Source of the DNA: Amborella trichopoda
Taxonomy: Eukaryota; Streptophyta; Magnoliopsida; Amborellales; Amborellaceae
Direction of reading: 5' to 3'
DNA length: 64,000 nucleotides
NCBI RefSeq assembly: GCF_000471905.2
Contig: NW_006495273.1
Location: 9,125,410-9,189,409, forward strand
In this document: positions 25,201 through 37,200 of the stretch, in pieces
How the letters are laid out: each line of letters opens with the position of its first letter
How positions within the stretch are numbered: the stretch's first letter is position 1
Made by a program: the position numbers and the translations under genes
The notes under the pieces: model-generated
The model's database searches: none
Seen by the model: only the letters and a program-made list of their open reading frames with translations
Told to the model about the DNA's origin: nothing

Positions 25201-28200
25201 ATATCTTACCATTTCTCACTGATGATTATTGTTTTCTTGGATATTTAACCTATGAAATAACTAAGATTCTCATATGAAGTTCCTTTATCTGTCCCTAGGG
25301 CTGGATATACAGTTCTGATCAACACATGGCAGCGTAACCCTCTTTTGAAGCAAGCTGTGGCTCATTATGCATCCTGTAGTGGAACTGATGCAGTACATGT
25401 AGTGTGGAGTGAAAGTGATCCTCCATCAGAGAGTCTCATAGCTTATCTTAAAAAGATTGTTTTGTCAAAGTCTCAAAGTGCCCATAAACCTAACTTCAGG
25501 TTTGATTTAAATGAGGAAGACTATGTTAATAATCGGTTTAAGCCTATTGCGGACCTGAGAACAGAAGCAATTTTCTCTGTTGATGATGATGTGATTGTTC
25601 CCTGTTCTACCATGGAGTTTGCATTTTCTGTGTGGCAAAGTGCTTCAAACACGATGGTGGGATTTGTTCCTCGCATGCATTGGCTTGATGAAGAGGTAAA
25701 CTTGACTATTTCTGCTGGCTTTTTTTTTTCTTTCTATTATTTGTCGGTGCTTTATGATTGCAGTTTTAGAACTTGAACTAAAAAACTGGAAATTTGTGTG
25801 AAATATGTCTAATGGCCAACATTGTGGATTTCGTTCGTAAAACCTGTTTCAAAGTTCTTTGCAAACATTCACATTCACATGGACAACAAATGTTTATCTT
25901 TCTTTTTCCCACCTGCCACCTGCACATGCACTCACTGAGATGCGTAGGCATGCATATTTCTTTATTAGCATTCAGATTTAAGGTTTAGTGGCCTAATGCT
26001 GTAGACCTGTATTCCCTCATCACATGGGACTCAAGTCTTAATCTTCTTCTTTATCAACCCCTGGAAAAGTAAATAGGAAGAAAATGTAAAATTTTTAAAG
26101 GAAATTGTATATCGTTGAGAAAATCTATTTGCTTTCTCCAGACATATTCATGTGCTAACAAGAAGTTGTCTCTCAACCATCAACCAATTCTATATGCATG
26201 CCCTTGGCATATATTTGTAGAAAATAGTAATATCTTTAAACTCTTATGCACAATGAAATTCTAGCATTTTCTGCTCAGATCTTCTCTATCTGAATTTTCA
26301 TGTATAGGTAACATATTGCTTAGACACCACCTATCACCTGTGTTCTAAGAATTGGCTGAGGTCACTCGGGCTCGGCCGAGTAACTCGGCCTTGCCCTATG
26401 GGCTAGGCGAGTTTTGGGCGAGTAGATTGTACAATGATATTTTTGGTTCAATTATTTAAATATGTCAACTTTAAGACAAACGTGCAAAGAAGTCTTTCTG
26501 GTTAGTGCTGCGGAATAAATTTTAACCCCGTCAGCCATCATGGTTCGAATCTCGCAACTGTAGAACAATTTTTAAAAAGTGTCATTATTTTTTGAGTTCT
26601 AAAAAAATATAACCCCCATAGGAATGGTACACAGGACTTCTTGCGAGGTGGTCCATTTACACACGGGAAGCTAACCGGCATGCCATTTTACTATTTAGTG
26701 CATAAAAGTGGTGCTAATGTTATTTATAAATATTGTGTTATCTCCATGCTCTTTTAAAAAGAAAAAGAGTTGGATTCAGGTGAGTTACTCGGACTCGCTA
26801 GAGTAAATTGCCTTGGCCAGGGCCCAAGAATATGGACCACTAATTCAGTTATATGATCTTCCTTTTTGTTATTTTATAATATGATCTTCCTCAAAGCTAT
26901 TCCATAATATGTTGCCAAATATGGCTAAGATAATTTGGTGCAAGACTGGAGCCTTGATTGGAAAGATCCAAGATCGATTCAGTAACCACACTGGTTTTGG
27001 TTTGGTGCAAATCAGGAGCCCGGATAGGAAAGATCCAAGGCCGATTCAACAACCACGAGATAGTCAATCATGAAACGATCGCGCAGTCAACGAGTAAGAA
27101 GAATCACTTCGAGCTTTCTTGATCACCAACAAGAGAGGGGGAGAGAATAGGGTCCTTTTCAACCGATCAAACTAGTTCAATCTCTGTTGAAGGAAGGGAG
27201 GAAGCTTCCTCCAACCTAACGTTGCCAATGGTTACGTTAGGGGCCGCACCTCAACTACATTCGTTAACTACTTTTATTACAACAGAAGTGAGATATAGAG
27301 CTCTCCCTTGCCCAACAGTGGCTGGAATAATGACCGAACTGCCCTCCAAACAAAAGAAAAAAAAAGGTTGAAAATCTTAGTTTTCCAATTTCCCACACAG
27401 CCTTAGTCATAATGCATTACTTCATTCATCCAACTTTCAATACATTATTCCAAATTCTCATGCATGCCTCCAAGGTCCCATGGATAGCAACTCCACATCA
27501 TTGATTGATGGCAACTCAAAAGCTCATTAACCCACTTTGACTCTACACTTATACCTCCCATATTTCATGAAAACCCAGTTAGTCCGCTTAACAACCTATT
27601 ACCCAAAAAAAAAAAGAAAAAAAAAAGAAAAGAAAAAGAAAAAGACCACAAACATGATAAATTTCCAAGACAACCTTCTAAATAAAGCAAACCTGACCAT
27701 GTCCTCATTCTAGGATTCAGCTCTGTTGATGCAATTTGCATCCTCCTCCCGGTCTACTCCTTCAGGTTGCATTCACCATGATACTTGAGCACTTCTTGCG
27801 CTTTGAAGACTGAGGAGATACTCCATCCACTTGGCCATTCCACCTCATAGGCATTGTCATCTATCTTCTTGATTTTTGCAAGATCCAAACTTCTTCACAC
27901 TTTTAGCTTGCCATAGGTGCCAACATGAAAGTACGCCGGTTTGATATATATCATCACGATATCACCAACTTCAACCACTTGCACACATCGATATCAATTC
28001 ATGACTTCTTGGTTCTTGTGGTAGCTCTTTCCAACTTTCTACGAACTTTCTCATGTAACTCCTTTATGTACTCAGTCATGCTTGGATCATCTACTTCAAC
28101 AGTTTCATAAACAGGCAGAGCAACTGAATCATGAAAATGTGAAGGGACATACCATAAACCAAGGCAAAAGGCGTCTTCCTAGTTGATTGATTTGGAGAAT

Positions 28201-31200
28201 TGTTTAAGTGAACTAAGCCCGTGGAAGTACAAACAAAGTCCCACATCTTGAATTCCTTAGCATATTACCCACACTACTATTGATTACCCAAGTTTGACCA
28301 TTAATTTGTGGGTGATAAGCACTAGTGAATTGCAACTTGATACCCGTTTTTCCCCACAATGTCCTCCCAAAGTGGCTTAGGAACTTGGTATCATGGTCTG
28401 AAATAATGGTTTTGGGGAATCCATGCAATTGTAATATATCTTTAAAGAAGATCAGCAACCATATCGTCATTTGTGCTCCACTTACATGCTATAAAGTGTG
28501 TCATTTTAGATAATGTATCCACAACTACCATAATTGAATCATGAACTCTTGCTGTTCTTGGCAGTCCCGGAATAAAATCCATCAGCAGATCAATTCATGG
28601 CTTGGTTGGAACATGGCAACAGAGTTTATAATTTAGTTTTGGGAATTCTCCATTACCATTTGGTACTTCATTCACCAATCGACTTTAGGCACCTGGATCT
28701 CCTACTTTGGTAGGCGATTCATTGGGGGGCTCGATCCTAAGATCTCAGAAAGGGATCTTCTATGGATCTTGCTTTTTAGAATTTCGGATCTTGATCTCTG
28801 GAAGACAGCGATTGAGTTCCTGAGATTTAATAATGTTAAGACATTGAATTCCAGCCCCCTCAATCAGTTTTTTCTGATGATAAATCCTATGTAAATAGCC
28901 ATCTGTATTAGTATGCAATACCATAAGCGCACATGCTAGAGAACTATACAATGTGTAAGATATCATTAAGAACCTATATAAGGAGCTCGTAGTGACTAGG
29001 CTATGGTACTAATCCTACCTAATTGGGGAACTCTAATTGGGAGCGCGATCCCTGGAACACAGGGATCGAGTTCGTTAGATTTGGCATTGTACTGACGTCG
29101 ATTCCTATCATAAGGAACTTCCAAGGGGCCTCAATCCATCTATCCCGCCCCTGAACCAGATTCGTTCCTGTTCCTGTTCCCAACAACTATTAAATCGATA
29201 TATCAATGCACATATCTTCACATAGAAGGCCAAGAATATCTTTGCTCCATCGATGAGAAAGTCTTGTCTCTTCCAAAATGTCTGGCAAGATCTCCTGAAT
29301 GTAAATCATCAATTTGATGTTTCTAGAAAGAAGTATTACGTATGCATAGACTGGGCACCATAAAACTAATGACCATCAGACAAACTGAATTGGTTATAGG
29401 AATTACTTTTGCTAGATCTAAAGATTCTAAACCTCTCTAATATACCCCTGAAAAAAATATCATCCAGACAGGTGTCACACACTGCTTTAAGGCCCACTAC
29501 TTCGAAAAGCCGACGTCCTTGCCAAATGGTACAGCAACTAAGGGCATTGGCCATTCTTGTTTCACTCTCTGAACGGATGCCTTATAGAGGATGTGAATTC
29601 TTGTAAATAAGCCGCTCATGTCGCATGTCTTGCACTCAGCTTCTTTTTACTATTAATGTGTGAGTGCATCATGCTTAGCGGCTTGCTGAATTAGGTAATG
29701 TCACCAATGGTGTGGTGCTTATATGACACTGCCGCTTTACATCCTGGAGCTTTTCGCTGAAAAATGCGACGGGCCTTTACTCTTGACTCAAACACTGCTC
29801 CAATACCCACATGAGAAGCATCACACTCTAACTGGAATACTTGAGAGAAATCAGGCAAGCAAAGATAGGTGCATGTTTCATCCTCCCCTTAGCTTCATCA
29901 AGTGCATAAAGTTCTGGGTTCACTGGACAACCTGAATTGCAATACCATCCACTAGCACAAGCAGTTATTTGTTTTAAAGGCCATCTTCCATTTATCCCCG
30001 TCTCAAATATGGATCTGGTGATAGCTGTTGTGAATATCAAAGTTTATATTTATTTTCTCTTATATTTAATTTCTTAGGGCTTATTTGTCTTTTCTCCTTT
30101 TATAAGGACAAATTTTCTTTTTCCCTTTTATAAAGGACAACATTGTCCTTAAACATATCGTTGATAATATATACAAGTTTAAATGGGGCGTGGATGTCCA
30201 TAAGACACCCCCGTGTCCATCTTTCTCGTTCTCTTCTTCCCTTGTTCTTCCCATTCTTCCCTCAACATGGATGTCTCTTCCTCTCTCCCACTCTTCCATG
30301 TCTAAAACTCTCACTCCCTCTGACTCAATCTCTTTCACTTTTCTTTGTCACTTGTATTTTTCAACTTGGTATCATAGCTGGGGACCTTTGAACTTTTTCA
30401 AAATCCTAGTGATGTGATACGACCATACTTGGGTCCTCATCAACCATATGGTCAGAAACCCTAAATCTGAAAGAGAGGTATGGTACACAAAAACTATAAC
30501 TTCATTGTTGCTCTCTATTAGAAACCCTAAATTTGAACAAGAGTAACCTTCCTGACAAGCTGAACCATTTTTGATCCTGTATGGAGCCTTGTTTTATCAA
30601 TCTCCGCCCGAGCCGGCTACCTTGCTCTTGAGCCGCATGTGTATGAAATCTGATAGGTGTTGCATTGGTCTTCAATTAGTCAATGGCTTAGGCTTAGTTG
30701 TTAGCGTACCCAGTACACAACCCTAATTTCATTGTTGCTTTCTATTCATTCCCAATTTGGTGATGTTGGATTTGAAACCCTAGATCTGTTGGGGATGATT
30801 TGGTGTTTTAAATTTGTGTTAGATCCCTTTAGTATGTCATCCATTTTTTGAGTTGTGAGACTCATATTTTACAGAGATTCTATGTATGGATGCTCTTGGA
30901 TCTCTTTGGGGAGTGAATTCAAGTGGCATTAATAGTGAATTCAAGTGGCTGGTTGTATTAATCAGCAAGTTCTTTTGTTAATTCTTTTGTTAATGAACAA
31001 GTGTCAAGTGGTTGGTTGTGTTAATCAACAAAGTCTTTTTGTTAATCGGCAGGTTTCAGTGGCTGGTTGTCTCATACAGCAAGCCTTTCCAGGTGTGCAA
31101 TGCTGTGTAGTAATCAATATGGCTAACATTAGTGATTCAGAGCATGCCTCTATCACCTCTAGTACTTGATGTAACCTCTTACATGGGTATCCATGGAGAT

Positions 31201-34200
31201 ACCCTTGCACTGCAGATTACAACAATTAAACTTGACGAGACAAATTCTTTGGAATGGTCATAGTTTGCAAAAGTGTTTATTGGTGAAAGGGAAAAGTTGG
31301 AATTTCTCAGTGGCAAAATTATTGAACCGGAAGAAGCAAACTCCTCACGAGAAGTAGGAGATTGAAAACTTAGCTGCAATGTCTTGGTTGTTACACACAA
31401 GCAACATTCTATTCATAGTTGTTGGGATCGGGAGCGGGAATGGCATCAGGATCGAGATCGGGAGCGAGGGATCGTGAAATGCTAGAACATCCCTATGGTT
31501 GGGAACATCGTCCGTACAATGCACATATTAGGGATCAACATCCCCAAAAGTTAGGGATCGAGATTCCAGCCTTTTAGGGATCTTGATCCCGACCTTTTGT
31601 CATCTTGATCCCAACGTTTTGGGGATCTTGTTACCAACCTTAAAGTGTATGATAATCAAGGATTATATATACTCTTTAAAGTAGAGATCTCATTACTTAT
31701 AGCAAGGAAGCAATAGTTGTGTTGCTAGTTGGCCATAAACAAAAAAAATCATCAATTTGGTTGTTGTCTTAGTCTTTAAGGTTGGGATTGAGATCCCTAA
31801 CATCAAGATTCGGGATCCCTATTTGTGGGGTAGGAGAACAGCAAGAATCGGGATCCCTATCTGTGCGGTACGAGATCCCAAAATTTGAAAATCGTGATCC
31901 CTAAGAGTTCTGTTCTGGGAGTGACGGAATCGAGATTCTAGAAGGGATCACCAGGCAAAGTAGAAGATCCTGGTAACTATGATTCTATTAGTAGGGGTTT
32001 TTTTGTTTCTGCTTAATGCAAAAAAGATTTGGGATTAAGCACACTAAACTTAATCTGAAAGTAAGAATGTGTCCCGAGTGTACCAACTATGGCAAGAAAT
32101 ATCCCATCTTTCACAAGAGGAGTGATTCGTTGCAACGTATTTCTCCTTACTTCACTGTCTATGCGAGGAGTCAGATCATAATTAGATTTTTTAAACCAAC
32201 CTGTAAGGAAGATGAGAATAATTACAAGAAATTTGTGGAACAAAATCATATCTTTAAGTTCCTCGTTGGATTGAACACCGAGTTTGAGTTAGCTAAGCTT
32301 CAAATACTCAGTGAAAATGATCTTCTATCACTCATCCAGGTGTATTTCTTTATCCAAAGTGAAGAAAATAGAAAGAGTGTCATGCTGCCTACACAAGTAA
32401 TGGATTGTTCTGCGCTTGCCTCATCCTCACAATCCAATCAAATAAATGAAAGAAAGCTGAAATGTGATCATTATGGTAGAAATGGTCATATCAAACAAAA
32501 TTGTTGGGATCTAGTTGTTGAGACAACAAAATTTAATCGTCCTCAATAGTTTAATGCTCCTAATGCTTCATCTACTGGGAGCTCAACAATTATTAATAAG
32601 GAATTAAGGATCACAGCTCTAGTGCAACCACACTTAACCCTCATCTCTATCCCAAAGGGGATGATATCAGTTCCTCATGTGGAAAATGAGTTCCTACACC
32701 ATTTTTTTGCTCAGTTAGATGGCCCATGCACTTCTGCTCAGATCATATGATGGTATTCCCCCCTTTTCTTCTTTTTATTCCCTTTGTTCTGGTATAGACA
32801 AAGTTAGCATTGCTAATGGATCCTTTTCTTCCATTGCGGGGAAGGAACTATAAATATTTCCCCGTAATTTTCTTCGTTATTTGTTCCTTACATTCCTAGT
32901 TTTGCTAAAAACTTGATGTCTGTCAGTAGCATTACCAAGAGTCTAAATTGCAGAGTAACCTTCTTTCTTTCCTACTATGTTTTTCAAGACTTGGATACGA
33001 GGTTGGCCGTGGTCAGGAGGCCGATGGTCTCTACATTCTAGACTTGCGTACCCTGCTACATAACCTTTTCAGTCCAGGATTAATGATAATAAAGATTAGA
33101 TTTGACAATGACATCTCTAACTTGGTCATTTTTTTTTTCCAGTCATTGAAAACTTTATTTCCCTAGTTGTTTGCTTTAACTATTGTGTCAAAGCTTCAAT
33201 GTGAGGTCTAGAAGCTCACAAAACATTGTGGAAACTCTTTTTTACCCAATAATATTTTAAGTACTATACGTTTTGTTATAGTCGTTCAGCTGTGTGGGGT
33301 CCATCTCGTGTTACTTCAATTTTTGTCTATCAGTTTGGGAGCAGGATCAGGAGCGGGGTCGGTTTGGGAATCGCAGAACCGCCCTATAGCAGAAGCTCCC
33401 TGGGGTTAGGATCGGCATCCGTACAATGAACAAGATAGCGAACGGGATCCTTAGGTTTATGGGAGCGAGATCCCATATCAATGGGTTCAAGGTTTTAACT
33501 AGCAGGAATCTAAGCTCCACTATATATAAAACGAGGTTGTCAAGTAGCACTATTACGGGTTCCCTTGGTTAAGGAATCGAGGTTTAAGTTTGTCATATAA
33601 CAGGGTTCCTCTTGTTCTAATATCGAGATTCTTCAAGTATAGGAATGAAGGTCCTCATGATGATGACCACCTCGAGGATGGGATTTTCATCATGATGAAG
33701 ACCACCTCGAGGATGATGTTGGGGTATTAGAAGCATTAGGCGATCACCTTGATGCTGATGATGAGGCTCGTTAGAGTGCTCCATTCCCAAGGCTTGTCCC
33801 TGCCACTACATCTTCAGGCCATGACACAAGTTTGGCTTGCACCATTCCCTCTGAGTCCCCGACAACCTAGAATCCTACAACTCAAGGGTCATCTTCTTCG
33901 CTTGTAGTTTCCTCTACTTCCATAGTTTCTCAAAGGCTGGCTTTGCGAAGGGGCAAGATGACAAGATGAACTATTCTATGTGTGTGTGTTGTGTGTGTGA
34001 TTTAAAAGAAGCTTCTTGTAAATTTAAAGCTTGAAATGAAAGCATATATTTTCATCTCACAACTAAGAGTTGTGATTTAAGAATCTAAAACAATAAGACA
34101 TCATAAATATAAGATTTTAAATGAAATATATATTCTCACAACTAAGAGGGATGGCTTACGTGGACGTAATAAAACAATGGGTCATAGACTATGCCTAGTT

Positions 34201-37200
34201 CAAATTAGGAATCTAAAATAATGGAACTTTATGCTATGCAAAAAAGGGATTGAATTTTACCATCATGGAACTTATGATTTCTGAATAATGGGAACTTGAG
34301 ACAATGGCAATCTCTAACCTGGTATCATCCGTTAATGAAAGTAGATCTCACAAACATGGAACCCAAGATTTCAATGTACCAAAACCTTAGACCATGGTTG
34401 ATGGAAGAGGGGATCTATTTCGATATGAAACTGGATTCCACTGATGGATGGAACGTGGTCTCTTTTTTTTGGGAGCGAGATCCCGAAATCGAAAAATCGG
34501 GGTCCCTACAAGATCCCTTGCAAGAACTTTGGGATCAAGGTTCTGGAGCGGGATCATCACCCTACCCACAAGGTTCCCTTAACTATGGTATGGTACCTCC
34601 ACCTACATTTCGGGCCCTTGGATACTAGGGAAAAGTTTGTAGATTGAGAAAGACCATATATGTACTAAAGTAGTCTCCTCGAACTTGGTTTGAGAGTTCT
34701 GTGGGGTGGTTCAAAAAATCGGGTATTTTGGAGCTGTATTGACTATACCTTATTTATCAAACATACTATTACAAGTACCACTGTTCTAATTGTATATGTG
34801 GGTGATATTGTTGTAACAGGTAATTGTCCTTAGGAAATTCCGCAAATTAAGGGTTCTAGAGAATTTGAAATGTAAAATCTAAGTCCATTGAAGTATTTTC
34901 TTGGAATAGAAGTGGCTAGGTCTAAGAGAGGAATCTTTATCTCTTGAAGGAACTATATACTTGAGCTTTTTAAAGAGACAGGAAAGCTCGGGGCTAAACC
35001 AACTAACACTTCTATAGAACAAAATCACAAACTTGATGATCAATAAGGTGAAGCTCTTGAAGATGTGCGTACCTTTCAAAGATTAATGCCACTTACACGT
35101 GTAGACGTTATGTAAAACTATGGGCGTGATTAGTCTGTTTATGCATGCTCTATGGACTACCTATCTTAAGGCTGCTGTCAGAGTCCTCAAGTACTTAAAA
35201 TCATCGCCAAGTGGGACTGTTGTTTTCCAATCATGTGCACATATGAGTTGAATCTTATACATATACTGATTGGGTTAGTTCTATTATGAACCAAAGATCA
35301 GTTCAGCCTATTGACTTTTGTTAAAGGTAATCTTGTAACTTTGATGAATAAAAAACAGTAAGTCGTAGCTATATCAAGTGTAGAGGCTGAGTGCAAATCC
35401 ATGGTTCCTGGTGCATGTGAATTACTTTGGCTAAAAATTTCTTTTATGAGAACTTGGTTTTTCATGAAGTCAATGTCCCTATATTGTTATAAGAAGGCTG
35501 CTAAAAGTATAACTCATAATCCGCTCTAGCATGATAGAACCACTTATATAGAAGTGGGTTGTCATTTTATTCAAGAAAGAGTTGCTACCAGAGAAATCTG
35601 TCTACCATACCAGTGGACATGCTTATCAAGGCCGTTCGAAAACCTCGATTAGAAGTGATCTTAAGTAAGCTGGGCATTACTGATATATATGCACCAGCTT
35701 AAGGGGGAATGTTGCAAATACCAAAGTTCACATTCATTTTGGCTGAGAGTATAGCCCTTGAGAGTAGAATGGTGGAACAAGATTCGTGTAGCTGACCTCA
35801 AATAGTTGGGATAAGACTTGAATGATGATGATGATGTTCATTTAAGTTCTTAGAGACTTAGCTGTCTTTTCTCCTTTCATAGGACATGTTTGTCTTTTTC
35901 CTTCTATAAAGGACAATAGTGTACTTAAACATGTTAATATATATACATATACATATATAATGTTAATAACATATATATATNNNNNNNNNNNNNNNNNNNN
36001 NNNNNNNNNNNNNNNNNNNNNNNNNNNNNNNNNNNNNNNNNNNNNNNNNNNNNNNNNNNNNNNNNNNNNNNNNNNNNNNNNNNNNNNNNNNNNNNNNNNN
36101 NNNNNNNNNNNNNNNNNNNNNNNNNNNNNNNNNNGGTACTCCATAGACACCACCATACCCTCTCTCTCATTCTCTTCTTCCCCTTCTCCCCTTGACATGA
36201 CTCTCTCTTCCTCTCTCCCACTCTTCCATCTCTAAAGCTCTCTCTCTTTGTAGAACTCAATCTCTTTCATTCTTCTCTGTCACTTACTTCCTTGGTTGCT
36301 GTACTTTTAACTCATCCCACTCAGAGCTATCATTGAGAACACCAACGAGCCAGCCAACATATGTAACGTTCATCACTCCTCGGTATCAGAAACCTGTACT
36401 TAGTTCATGATCTTGTTTATGGCTTGACTACAATACACGTGTCAATTTCCTTCTTTTTTTGAACATTCAATTTCCATCCTTCTTTGGTGTATGCAAAGTT
36501 GGAACTTTATATGGGCTCACAATGGGTCGAGTTAGTTCTTTAGACAATAATTCATTAACGTGTATAACTCATTAACGTGACAGTTCAACTCCTTGTGTTC
36601 CAAGGGCTCATCTGATATATACTAGTAAGTTAGGGAAACTCGATCCTGCATAAAATGTTGAAACGAGAGTAAAGTCACACCCTCCTCCCTAGTAGTCATA
36701 GGTGGGGCTACTTCCCTTAGTGACAACAACATGATCTTATGTCTATGGTTCATTCGTGTAAAAAGTGTGTGTGTTGCGCCTTCCACTATGGAATGTGTAG
36801 TTATCGTATTGCCATGGGCTACCAAGCAGTATGTGGAAGCATTCATGGGCTCCACTAGTGTTCGCAAGATCGAACCGGCCCGGTCAACCGCCCATGGGCC
36901 GGTTCTGGTTAGATTAGAACCGGGCTGGTTAACTAGGCCAATTTGGTCCGTTAAATTGTTTTTTTAAAATCAGTCAAAAAACCCCCAAAAACATTTCAAA
37001 AAATATGAAAAAATATAGATTTCACATATATTGTCTTATTACCTACAATTATCTTAAAACAATAAAATTAATACAACTTTTTATATAAATTAATATATGA
37101 AGACTAGATATGAACTCTCTAATCTTATTTCTGCCAAAATCGAGCACGAACATTGTTCTGTTCAACCAAATTAGGACTGTGATCTTATGAGGAACTCTCT

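Larger units (their letters stand above)
30026..36311 (+). mobile_element. Ty1/copia LTR retrotransposon fossil, broken
   Basis: 5' LTR 30026-30363 starts TGTTGTGAATATCAAAG, and the 3' LTR from 35709 starts TGTTGCAAATACCAAAG and ends about 36311 (approximate; a 154-N gap lies inside). A primer site resembling initiator-Met tRNA follows the 5' LTR (TTGGTATCATAGC), and a purine tract AAGGGGGAA precedes the 3' LTR. Parts in order: gag about 31200-32550, a pre-integrase segment near 32950-33070, RT about 34640-35100, RNase H to about 35690. It is heavily decayed with many breaks. The LTRs differ by roughly 15 % by eye. It lies within the gypsy relic, so it is the younger of the two. Confidence 0.8.

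Noticed and set aside
32016-32549. A 177-codon plus-strand frame that looks like a host gene.
   Set aside because: It is the gag region of the copia relic, with a degenerate zinc-knuckle-like segment.
35842-36260. Open frames with long X runs.
   Set aside because: They read across the 154-N assembly gap and are artefacts.
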